64,000 bases of DNA, taken from assembly GCA_944472135.2 (NCBI GenBank), contig OX235267.1, positions 21,063,452 through 21,127,451 on the forward strand. Reading direction: 5' to 3'. Below are positions 1 through 12,800 of the stretch, in pieces. Both the position numbers and the translations under genes were made by a program. The DNA is from Trichobilharzia regenti. Taxonomy: Eukaryota; Platyhelminthes; Trematoda; Strigeidida; Schistosomatidae. Each line of letters starts with the position of its first letter. Position 1 is the first letter of the stretch. A model generated the notes under the pieces. The model did not search any database and was not told the DNA's origin. It worked only from the letters and a program-made list of their open reading frames with translations.

Positions 1-970
1 AGAATTCTGCACCAAAGTCAACCGCATCCGATCATCCTGGCACACCTCGGCATCAGGGGTTCCTCAGGGTTCTATCCTAGGGCCGTTGATGTTTTTGATT
101 TTTATCAATGACCTGCCCCCCAACTAAACTGCTCTGCGCTTCTTTACGCTGACGACGTAAAGATTTGGAGAGCAATAAACTCATCGGAAGACTCATAGAT
201 TGCAGGCTGACCTGCAAACTCTGGGAAATTGGGCTTTGGCTAACGGAATGCCTTTCAATCTAAAGAAGTGCAAAGTAGTGCAGCTTCATTCCGGCAGGTC
301 ACAGAGTGTAAATTACACCCTTGGTGGCCAGAACTTGAGTTGTGTTCCATCAGAGCGTGATCTAGGTCTTATTCTAACAGAAAAGCTAGACACCAGTGGA
401 AATTACTCGAGGGACGTCGCCAAAGCCTACGCAACATTACACTTTATGCACAGGCAGCTGGGAGCTCTCACTCCCGAACTGTTCTTAAGGCTATACAAGG
501 CATATGTGAGGCCACACCTTGAGGTGCATAATATCATTGCACCTCCGCTACTCAAAAGGGATGCTAACATTCTAGAAAGTGTCCAGAGACGAGCGACAAA
601 ATGGGTGATCGGCCTCCGCAACAAATCATATGAGGAAAGACTAAAGAAATTAGGTCTTTTCACACTTAGTTACCGTAGGCACAGGGGAGACCTCATCACC
701 GTCTACAAGATCCTAAATGACCAGGCCCACCCAAATAAAAGCATCCTGCCATTAAGCGATTATAGGCTTCCACGAGGTAACCCGCTAAGGATAGCACACC
801 AGAGACCAAAGACTCGAGTGCGATCACATTTCTTTTCGCTTCGTGTTTGCCGTCTCTGGAACGCTTTACCGGCGGCCGTGACTACAGCGCCATCTCTGGA
901 GATTTTTAAGCGGAAGCTAGACAATCATGCAGAAATGCAAGGTTTGTGTCTCAATGGCTTATCCTCATAA
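1..970 (+). pseudogene. CR1-type LINE, 3' fragment of the reverse transcriptase ORF (relic)
   Basis: The right half of a non-LTR retrotransposon pol ORF, cut by the window edge. At 2-126 one frame reads a reverse transcriptase block with [11 protein letters not shown] and INDLP, ended by a TAA. At 142-165 a second frame gives the catalytic LYADD box. From 200 to 970 a third stretch is open for 256 codons and carries the post-RT region typical of CR1/Jockey-type LINEs (SERDLG, LFLRLYKAYVRPHLE, SVQRRATK, FSLRVCRLWNALP). The two frame changes and the stop make it dead. A non-coding tail runs to about 1410, because 1380-1425 resembles the end of the related copy near 40300. The 200 start is only the beginning of an open stretch, not a real initiator. 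Confidence 0.8.
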
Positions 971-3900
971 AATTTGAAACCACACTGTCAATGATAAGCG
1001 TACAAACTAAATCCCCACGACCTATTCTGCCTTCTCTCACTCTATCTTTTCCTTAGGTCACCTTTATTATTCCACTTATCTCAACCTATATTATCTACAC
1101 TACAACCCATTATTTTTATTATTATTATTATTACTACTATTCTGCTTTTATGACTACACCGAATGACCAACGGGAGTTAGGTCAAACTCCATTCACGGCA
1201 GCAATACAGTCCTAACATACTGCATACTACAAACCACATCTCGACCAATCCCCGCACCACTCCTCCTGGAGTCTACCAGAGCTAAAGCAGTCGAGTGTCG
1301 GGACTTACTACGCAGAAGCTCACCGAAGATCTGGAACCTCTACCTCACAATCAAGAAGCGAGCTCAAAGAAATCACTGGTTTATACTAGCTCGTAATCAG
1401 GATATTGGATATTGAAATGTTTCGCACTTATTTAATTGGTTCTTAAGGTCAGGACCAAGCGCCCTACATAAATAGTGATCTAGTGGAGATCTCGAGATCT
1501 CCAAGTGGGTCCAATTGGGATCCCAATATTACATGTATTTATCCTAATTGCCCTCGGTCCCCAGCAATCTGTGCTGTTCTTAAAAATTACCCGCAATAAT
1601 TTAGCTGTGATTTTTCAGCACCACCCACAGTTTTTCAGCGCTTACCGGTAATTTTACAGCAACATGAAGGCCCTATCTGCGCCAATTTAGCACTGGCTAA
1701 CATTTCAGCAGTTTTTGCATTAGTTAACTAACTGTACTGGACGCCTAATTAAGCAGCACCCACATTACCTCAGTACACCACAGCCAGCAACGTTTTCGGG
1801 GGCATTGCAGATTTTTGTGGCAGTCTTAGGGGCACTGTCCCACGTCTATGCGCCCGAAGTTTTTTGCCCCAAAAATTCTGCAGTCCCCCTGAAAATAATG
1901 CCAGGTGAGACAGAAGTTCTTATGTAGACGATATTCAGTTAGGAATATAGATTGCATTATCGACGCAGAATATAGGTGTTTTGCATTACTTGTACGCTTT
2001 GGGTACGATTAGTGAAAGTGATTTATCCTGTGAAATCTTTCCTCACCGAATAAATTAGCCATAAAATATACCACGTTTTGTGTCCTTGATCACCTTCCAA
2101 TATGCATGAGTCCTCCTTAACGGCAAGGCTAACCGCTTGGACGTTGTTCGCTGGCCTGCACCTCATCGGTGACGTATGCATATAATAGAGGTGTCAGTGG
2201 TGTTGCTAGGGTAGACCTTACATATTGCCCATAAACTTCTAAAGTTGTAAGCTACAACTGTGTGTCACTGTCGTAGTTTCTTAAGTCATAACTCACTATG
2301 ACATCAAGACTAGTGTGCGTCTTATTTGAATTGAGTAGTGTTCCCTGTGTTGTATAAGATGACACGTGCTTGACCCGTCCGCAATTCGCTATGTATGTGA
2401 GAGTCGTCCATTCTTTAGACCGACTTCAGTTTCTCGAGGTCTGTTTGCGAAGTCAACATGATTTAGTTATTCTTCAGCTCACCAAAATCCTAGATCGTTT
2501 GCGTCGAGTACCATTGATATTTTCAAGCCGAGGTGATTTTTTTATATGCAGGATGAATCAAAGTATTCCAAAATATCACTGCATTTCTTATTCGCCCGGA
2601 TTTACCATTCCAGATTTTGTATTAGACTTATTTTGTTAAGTCCTTTTGGCTGCCGTCTAGGATGGATACATTTGTCCACCCGAATTTGATCTAGCTGGCC
2701 AAGTTGAGTTTTTTTCCCTTTTCGTATCGTTTGATTTAGTTTGTGGATCTTAAGAATGATTCATCTAATCTATCAGAACCCTCTGGTATTCAGCTATAAG
2801 CTGTAAATCTGAATATGGAAGATATATACGTAGAATTAGTAGATTTAAAATCTAACACTTCTACCAGGTTTTGCATAAAATCATTTTGACTCGATGTTTA
2901 TTCTTTTTATTTTTCGCTAGAAATATATAGGTCGCTTATGTATTTTTTGAAATAAAGATGTCTAAATGCGCTACTATAGGCGCAATCAAGGAATTGCGCA
3001 GGCTGAAATAAAGAGCGATTTGAATCCTGAGACTATCCGGTGAATGCTATATACGTAATCTGATCAGCGATACGTCGTCAAACTCAAATTACCATTACCT
3101 TTGATGCTCTAAATTAACGTATACTTACTAAGAATCCTTTTGAAGTACTTTCCCAAGATGATTTATTTATTATGCCTAATTGGGTAAGATAATGAGCTTA
3201 CCGATTTGACTTGCAAGTAAAGTATTAAAACGATAGAGCATCTTATATTCTTAGATACAGTTGAAAGGAATTTGCTGTTTCTCATCCAGATTTTGTCTTT
3301 ATTTCTTGAATTTAGTTTTCTATATTGTTTTTCTTAACATATTGATTGTGAAATTTAATTCCCTTTATGTTTATTAAGATTCGAAGCTATTTAAAATTTG
3401 CTATAACACCATGTATTCTGAGAGTTAGGTGTATCTGATAGATGACGTAATGACTTGAATAATTTTCACTGAGCCACACCCAAAATCTGCTTCTCAAACT
3501 AATTTGACGTATTCAGAAGCAACCACTGATTGATTTTAGGTAATTGGGTGGCAGTCGTTAGAAAACCCTGCTTAGTCTATTAGCCTAACAGTTAAATTCT
3601 AAATTCAGTTGATAGAATTCCACCAGTCTTTATGGCTAGATAGCATAATAGTTGTTGTCTTCCAGAATGACAGTCAAATGTAATAAAACATAAATTGTTA
3701 CAAATTTATAATCAAAGTGGAAATAAAGCATGCATGTATCGACGCCAATACGGTCGTTTTCAATCCTAGAGTTTTAAGCCATATGTTCTGTTAATTTCAT
3801 TAACATAAGACAGGCAATGAGTTCAGGTCAGTGGTCATCTATTCGATGGATTGGTGTCATGTTTTAGTTCGATGAGCCTGATCTTGTTCTTGTTAACCTA

Positions 3901-4845
3901 GCACGTTGGAGTAAACTATGAGTAAGTATGGGTAACGTGTGTTTGAAACTACCTTAGATGATGGTGAGTATCTCATTTTGAATAGGAATCTGCGCCTAAC
4001 TTGTACATTGACCATACGAGGGTTTTTATCAAAGGTATGCAGTGGTAAGGTGCCAGTGATTATCGAGTACGTAAATTTTTCTTACGTCACATTATAGAAA
4101 TCTAGCTTATCGACCATCAGATATGATGCCACTGCCGTACAGTGCAGCTAACCCTTAATTAACGATTAGATGTCACCCGCGCTAAAAGTGTCACAGTTTA
4201 GTGAAGACCAAATTAGACTCTATTTGTGGTGAGGTTTCCTCGGTGGCTAATCCAAAGAAGCCAATTAACTTGAAATGTATCATCGTTAGATGCTGGTACG
4301 AAGTAGTTCTGTTTCATTTCACTTGTTTACATTCCCGACTGCCTCCATTTGGTTCTAGTTACGTGTTTCAACATTGTTCTAAATGAAAACCAGTGGTAAT
4401 TATAAAAAGCTAATACAAGGTAACAGACCCTGTGGAAATGTTTACCTATTCTATCATTCTATAAGGTTGTTGTTGTGTACTTTTCTTTTCTTACGTAGTT
4501 CAAATAGATATTACTGCTAATTATTAAGAATGTTGTGTCATTGAAAAGTTGTAGTGTAGAAGGAAATAGCTTCTAAAATTGTGAAATTTCCAATTGATAT
4601 CCAAATATTTTCATTCTGTTATTACCTTTAAATTTAATGAAAATAAAGTGTTCATCTTGTTGGTTAATTTGGGTTTGTCTTTTTGTCTTTTTAGATAATG
4701 CATTATTCGTTCAGTGTCTGTCAGTCAGTCTTCTCTCTGTGATAACTGGATACTTCTCTTCACTGCTTTTGCATCTGTCCTTACCTTTTGAAGACGAAAA
4801 GTTTCTTCATTGAGCTGTTCGTTTTCTTCCACCTACTTCTAAAGA
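971..4845. other. Intergenic / 5' flank of TMEM68, no gene seen
   Basis: The first about 440 bases are the 3' untranslated tail of the LINE relic to the left. The rest is AT-rich and has no open frame that I can defend; the short open stretches at 2370-2639 and 4201-4386 match no family I know. The stretch 1570-1900 is less AT-rich and repeats short TTCAGCA-like motifs, but I cannot assign it. A 5' untranslated exon or promoter of the downstream gene may lie here but cannot be placed. Confidence 0.5.
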
Positions 4846-7800
4846 ATGCATTGTTACTTTTTGTCGTTTTTTATAATCTCCATTGGGTGGTTACATTCCA
4901 GTTATTGTCTCGTACAAGGTGATGACAGTTTATTCAATCAGTTGTACACTTTATTCTTAGGTAATCAAACAATCGCTACTCTAATTCCATCTGCTTGGTT
5001 AGATTATATTTCTAATCTGCCTGGATCTGGTTATTTGATTGCATTTATCTATTGGTTGCGTCATCCACTTCTATTGTGTTTACTGCTTCCATTTCTACTG
5101 ATATTTTTTATATATTTCACTGTAGTTTTCATTCATCTTTATCATTTAAGATACTGGCTACGTCGTCATTTAAACAGATTACTGTCAGTAATATTTAGTG
5201 AGACTACTAGGACTACCTCTGAAACTGGTGGACATGTGTATTTAGATTCTATAGCTGAATTGTTAAGACGTGTTGTTGCTGCTATCTGGGATGCACATGG
5301 ACGAATATTTCATGGTTATGAAGTGATTGGCATGGAGAAATTACCAGTCGGTGGCCCAGCTTATTTAGTATATTACCATGGAACATGTCCATTTGATGCT
5401 TATTATTTTATGTCAAGACATTGTATTGAACGAGATAGGTGAGCCAGTTTTCTTCTTTTTTGAAGATTAATTTTTTGCTTTCAGAGTGTGTTATTTTCAG
5501 CAATATAAATCAGCTAAAATATTGAAAACTGAATAGCTATTCAGTTTTAGTTTGTAGCTCGTTGGCAGTGCCTACTCCACGTCTCCACGTGACACTGAGC
5601 CCAAGGACTCTCGGGAGATACGCTCGATCTCCTATTTATTGCGTAAAAATCATTTGACCCGTGTTTTCAGACTGTTGGAAAACCTGAGACCTTAGATTGT
5701 GACCCATTAATGTCCACTCAACAAGACCTGATGGTTCTGAGCTCCATTCTTTTTGTGAAGGACACTTCTAAAGAGTCTCAAACTAGAATGAAGTGGTTAT
5801 ATAGGATGTATTTGTCTTTCATAAGTTGTAGTTGATAACAGCTCGTGACGACGATTACTCAAAAATCAATAAACTCTTCATAAGTTGCGATTTTTGAAGT
5901 TGTTTAGCTGTAATCGATATGATTATGAACAATGAGTTGTATTCGAAATAATACTATTTCACCGTGTGATATATCCAATAAAGAAATTAACATGGAATTA
6001 CGTACTACCATAGTGACGAAGTTTTACGCATGTGTGAATTCTTCACGAATCTTCTGAGTGAGTGATCGGAAATAAAACCACTTCAGTGTAAAATAGTTGC
6101 TTCGATTCGATTTTTCGACTATTGTAAGTGTCTTGGTGAATGTCAACTCTAGAAACTGATCACAGTATGGATACCAAAGTATGTAAATTACATTGGTTAA
6201 AGAAAGAGAGAGATGGAGTATATGTGTGGTGATTGAGGTAATAGTTCATTGTTCAAAATATAGCGAGTCGCTCTTTGCTACGTTTTGGCGCTGCTGTTTT
6301 CGATTAGCAAGAGGGATAACATCTTGAGTTACTTTTTTACGGTTACTGGTGATTAGAGCAAGTTAATAAGATGTATTTTCCTTTGGGCTACTAAATATCA
6401 TGTAGAAAACTTATTAATTCTCAGATTACCAATTTCTACAGAAGAATTTCGTAACGTGTGATATAGTAACCAGTATACTAAGACTATAAATATCCAGACC
6501 ATAGATATCTCGAATTTCGTGGCATAATCTGATCAACGAATCTGACTGAATCATTGTAAATTTATTTAAAATAATTTTGTAGTGATAAAAAGAAGTGAAT
6601 GAATCGTACACATACTGTATGATAAAACGCCTTAAAGAGTCATTTCTCTCATTCATTGTGTAAATTTACAATTTTTTTAAAAACTACTGTGCCCCTCGTT
6701 TGTTTCCTTTAAAATGAACATCTTTTTAAGGATGTTAAACTTGTTTTCGCCTACTTCGTAGATTTCCGGTTCCTGTGGTGGATCGATTTTTATTTCGTGT
6801 ACCTGGATTTGGACGTTTACTTGAAATTGTCGGAGCTATTGAAGGATCTGTAGATGAATGTGTTGCTCATCTTCAACCTGGTCATGTTCTTAAAAGTAAT
6901 CATTATTTATTTTTAATTTACGATGTTGCTTTTTTCGAAAGGGATTTATCACTAGTCAACTATTTTCATGCTGTGTTAAAATGAATTATATAGACGTTTC
7001 ATCTATGCATTATATGTGTAGTAGATTGTTGTAATTCACATTGATTGCATAAAGGTTAATTATATTAATTAGTTCATACCAAAGTAAGTGGAGCATATTT
7101 CAGAAGCGAAATCAAATACTTGAAAGTTAATCGTTGACGACCCCATTATTAAGACACTTCAATATCTTGATAAACTCAAGCAATCATTTTTCTTAGAAAG
7201 TGTAACACACACGCACTTATACGCTAGTGATGAATTAAGTAACGTATTGTACACTTGTGTTTTGGATAACATATTTGATCACGAGCTGACCTCAGTTAAA
7301 CAACTATTGGAAAACCGGAGTGCGTACTAATGAAGAGTGTCAAACTGTAACGAAACAACTTTTCAGTACTCCCTGGTTTTCCGGTGACTCTTAAACTAAT
7401 CTCATCTTGTGATCGGACCTGTAGCCAATCCCTGCCAACCGACACTTGAAATATTTTGGATAACTTAAAAAGATTTGACACTGTTATGTACTGCTGCTGA
7501 GTGAGTTATTAGAGTTTTCCCCGTCGTCAATTATGTTATGTACTCGTCTAGTAGTTAATAGTCCTGAAGCGGAAAGAGGGAAATCAGAAGACCACCAGGT
7601 TTACGATGATACTTGTATTTTCCAGATAAGGAAAATAAATGTCACACAAGTGTGTAAGTGGAAGGGTACTTAAATGTACGAAAAAGTGTGTGAAGCAGAA
7701 TGATATATATAAAGTGTACAATGCAAAGTATATATGAAAATGGCTAATACACATGAACCAATAGACAGTCATCTTACCATGATTAGTTGTAATGTCATAT

Positions 7801-9763
7801 AACAAGGTCATACATGTTTATTTAGTTAGTGGACAGACAAAAGCATATTGTCGGTTATAATGAAATATCGATCCATATACACAGCAAAATATAATAGACT
7901 GTCAACAACAAAACACACACACATCATATGGATACATACCAGAAACAACTTGGGAGAAAGCTATTCATACTATTTTTTTGTGGAAATAAGCAGCTTGTGA
8001 AAATTCGGTGCCTATAACTACTGTTAAAGGACTCCTGAGGTAAGCTATTTTTAATTCGAAAGTGAGATCTGGGAATGTTTGGAGTTTTAAAAATTCACCT
8101 AGTGTATGATATATGCAGTAGTACAATCTCTCCGATGTCACTACACATCTTTATGAACTAAACTTAAGTATACATTTCTTTAGTAGTGATTGACGGTATA
8201 ATTCATGAATCCTAATGACTCTTGTAGACTAAATGATACGATGTGAATAAGTGACCTACAATTCTCAAGGGCTGATTGCATAATTCCCAGTGTTATTTCA
8301 GATGTGCAGTTTTATGAGGTTGTGAAGCTACGTAGCTATGACTAGGATACGTATCGCGCACGGCGAGCCACCGCCTTCTTCGACAATCATAGTTAGCTAA
8401 CATAGTATCAGGTTGGAAAAGAAATTGGGAGTAGTCAAGCCGAAAATCTGGGATCAATCCATGAAGCTTTTAACAGTTGTTTTGAGCCGTGTAGGAGGGT
8501 GTAGAGTGTTTGGTTGGAGATTTCGACATGCTAAGAACCAATGGCTTGAGACCAGTGGTGATGTGGCACAAAACCCTCTTAAGTATCGCAGATGAATTCA
8601 CTCTTTGTAATCTCCCAGATCCTCTAAACCATCATATTTTTCCTTCTTACCATTATTTCTCCCATACATTTCTGCTTATTACAGTAATTTCTAATTCTTT
8701 TTTGTCTACCTGTGCTTGATGCACGGAGTGTCGCAGCTTCAATTGCTGCTATTCTGTGCTAAGTTCTATGCTGAGACTCACTCAATGTTAATCTTAAACA
8801 CAGAAAGTCAACATTATGCTTCGATGTAGTATAAACGGTAAAATTTAGACTCATAAGATCCTATTTATGGTCACCATCTGCCTTACATTAAACACAATCT
8901 GAAAGTGTTTTGTTTATTCCAGCAGTATTTTGCACCTGTGTTTTCCTTCATGGCATATTAATAAGAAGGAACCATGGAACTTGATCACGGGCATTGAAAT
9001 TTATTGTTTCCGTTTTTACAAATCTAAAAAATCAAAAGATCGAAGGACTGGTCAAGGAAATATTTACTTTTCACTTGGATTTCCGTCCATTTCTCTACTC
9101 TAATGTATAAAATACAGAAATTTACCAATCTGACAGTGATAGGTTTGCTGTCAATAGTTAGTGAATATCAGAATGTTCAAGGGAATGGTAATTAACTAAA
9201 ATAATTAATGCTACTACCACAGAGTAGAAAAGTAAATATTTCTTCGTCCAATCCTTTTGTCTTCTAAATGTCTGCCTAAATATCAATTTTTGGTATAATT
9301 AACTATTCACTAACAGAGATGTCAATTATTTAGCGGAGGTTATTCTGCATTGCCGTAACGAAATGATAGTTTAATATGTGAGTCTGTAGTCCATCTACAA
9401 ATTCACCGACATTCATGATATGTAGGGATACGTGACAACATCGTACACGTGGTGGTCAACCGATTTTTGTCTACACATACACTTGTAACTTGACAACTAC
9501 AATACTTACCGTCCAGCAAGCAATTCTCATTGTAATTCTTTTTTACACAATATAAATTTCGCTTATCTCTGTGAGAAAAAATGATCTTGTTTTCATCTTT
9601 TAAAATATAAATATAGATGGTAAAATATCACAAGGTGACGTTTTGTTATTGGCTCCTGGTGGAGTCAGAGAAGCATTGTTCTCTGATGAATTCTATACAG
9701 TAATGTGGGAAAAACGACGTGGCTTTGCACGAATCTCGTTATTATCTGGGCAGGTGAGAGATG

Positions 9764-9803
<40 letters not shown>

Positions 9804-12800
9804 CGTCACACAGTTATACAATACCTTCTCTAGTTTTGGGGTATTAAGTATTGGTCATTTTAAAACCTGATGGCCCTTGGTTCTATTCCCGGAGAGGTCG
9901 TCAGTCAGTTGATTATTACCAACAAAGAACTTTAGTTTGGTGACCGTAGGTTGGTATACGTGTCTGCAACATAATATGAAAGAAAAATAAATGAAAATAA
10001 GACAACCAAAGATCATCGGATAGTAATAAATAATAAAGAGAACATAAATAAATGTGGTGTTATAGTTAGGTAAAAGTTGATCATTGAGAGTGCACATGTA
10101 GGCTATTTTTGTGCATTGCTGAAAAACCTGAGACTGGGACGAAACAATAGTCTATTTCTGCTAGTTCGACGACTGTATATGCTCCAAAATCCATCAAATC
10201 CTTATTCTTGTGAAATCTACATGTTGACTCGGTAAAGAACAATATGACGGTTAACCTCTCTCCCATCTTTTGTTTTTTCACTTTATTTTATTTCTTTGTG
10301 TTCCCAGTGGAACATAGGGCTTCAAGGTTTCAGTAGCAGTGATCTTATTCCTCTTTTTACATGGGCTAGCCTCTCACCCAACCTTCCCTCTTTACCGGGA
10401 TTACTACTAGTTAAGTGCAGTGTACGTCGGCCGGTGGTCGAAATCTGTACCATGTGCATGGTTGGCGTGCATTCTACCGACGAGTCACCTTTTATTTAAC
10501 CATTCTGTCAGTATATAAATGATGACAGTTGAGCTCTCTCAGTTTATTTCTATCCGAAATCACGGTTTTACTTATAATACAATTCAGAAGTAATACGAAG
10601 CTTACTGCAGTGGATAAAGGTTATTGTTAGCTGATTGGCTATGACGTTAGCAGACTCAAATCTGCGAATCATAGGACGAGTAAGTAGGCTTACAGGTGCG
10701 TAGGTGTCACACTGGTAGTCTAGCGTACACCGTTTGAACATTCTCTTTTTGGTAGATTTCAGAATTCTGACATCAGGGCCAGTCAGCTGATCATGGCTTT
10801 TATCTACTATCATCTCTTACGGTATTTCTATATCTCTTACAAATCTTTTAAAATAGTTGAGTCGTTAGCCTGCCAGTTTCCGACCACTCAGTGGGACTTT
10901 GTACCTCACCTTATAGCCATAGGTGCCCCCATCTCTAGTAAACATATAATCGTATACTTTTTAACTAACACTGTCATATTCCGGTCTTTCGACGCCTTAA
11001 TCCGTGCTATCTCGCTTGTCTCATATTTGCTGATAGGTCCGTACTTCGTAATCACTACCCTCTCCTTCATGTCGATTACTGCACCAACATCTCGCAGAAA
11101 ATTAGCGCTAAGTGTTGTTCGCCGTAACTCAGGCACAACAATGAACTGGAACATTACTTCGCAATCACCAATATAAACACTACAGTTTGGCATTTCTGTG
11201 ATGCTTGACATGTGTCTACCCACGGTTTTAAATGTCAATGAACATGGTTTGACGCTCTGACATAGATTCCTATCTACTAGTGTGACTGCCGCCCCTGTAT
11301 CTTTCATACATACTACTTCTCGGCTGTTCACAAGCAACTTAGAATACATAGCCCTTCTACTCTGATAGAAGAGAAAGAAATTTTTTCCTCTCCTTCTTTC
11401 TGGACTGTGCTTCCTCCAGTGTTCCTGCTTTGCCACATTCAAAACATCGGTCTTTCCTGACACTCATTCGTAGTCCCGCTACTTCATACTGCAAATCTTC
11501 AACTTTCTGTTCCCATTCGTTCAATTTCGGTGGATCTATCGCTGATACCGTTGTGCTTAACAGCTGTCTGGTCAACTTGGCTAGCTCACCGATGTCCATG
11601 GGTTGTACAGCGTTAACCAGTTTTAGTTGCTGAGAGTGTGGTCTGGGACGTCAGTAGCTGCGACTTCGACTCTTCATCCGATGTGGGGAGTGTACGACGT
11701 AGTAGATTCGTCAACTTCACTGAGAACACTAGTGGGTCTCCGCCTAGTTCCAGCTTTGAGGCGCAGAACTACTGCGTCGCCAGCTGCCTGTTCGCCAGGC
11801 TGTCGGACTCTGCCACCATTCGTCCAGCCAATACCTTCCAGGTCTCCTTCCCACCTAACCGCTTCACACTGTCGTATGCTGTCTTTGCTCAACCTCCCAG
11901 CACGACCTTCTTTTTCATGGGATCATTGACTCTAACTTACTGAATGACAGCCTCAAAGTCCCGAAGAAACTCCATATTTCTCCTTCCTTGAAAGCAGCCG
12001 GCTATAAGGTCTTCATTGTCTGGAGGCAGCGATACCAACTGTAATAGTAGAAGACAAGAGATTTCTTAAAGGAATCGGTATCTCTATATAGCGAAATTAT
12101 GTACACCTTATTTTCGACGCACCATTTGCACAGATCTTCTTGTTGTTGTTGTACTTCTGGACTTCATGTTGTATTTCTTTGTATTCCTTTCACATCTTCC
12201 ATGTATTTTCACAACGCTGTATCGTTTGCCTTCTCTGAAATCAAATGTATCTCCCTGCTATTTGGTATTTTTATGCCTATGGACGTCTCCTTATATACTA
12301 CTGGCAAGTCTTATCGGTAGCACTCACCATGTATATACACTTAGTACTATACACTAGGAATTGAAGAGCTGAACGACAATGATGTAAGTTTTGTACTTGT
12401 TAGTACTTATCAGTTGAAGTTTCTGTAGCGATAATAATAATAGAGAGTGCACAATGTAGTTGTGTTGTCGTAGTTGTTGATTGAAATCTGATGATCAAGT
12501 ATGCGATTCGGTCAGTTAGCTAAGAGACACAAAATTGCTGTGAAATATGATACAGTGATTCGAGTATCTGTTGTCAGACAAAATTTTAACACTGAATTAT
12601 TTTGTACAGCAATCCTTTATCATAGTGTCTGACCTTCATATATATATATATATATATACTTTCATTAGACGCTTGGTGGTAACTAGTGTTATGCATCTAG
12701 CTCTTCGTTTAGTGCAAATTGAATTCTATCAGTTAAGTTTGCAATATAGCCACTGTACTAGATGGCTCGCCATCATGGTGCACTTTGAATTGATGGTACA

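Larger units (their letters stand above)
6896..9616 (+). other. TMEM68 intron 2
   Basis: A 2.7-kb intron holding a decayed SINE (about 7300-7470) and a decayed RTE 3' end (about 8320-8800). The rest is AT-rich with no supported feature. Its donor (GTAATC at 6896) is the least certain splice site of the gene. Confidence 0.5.
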
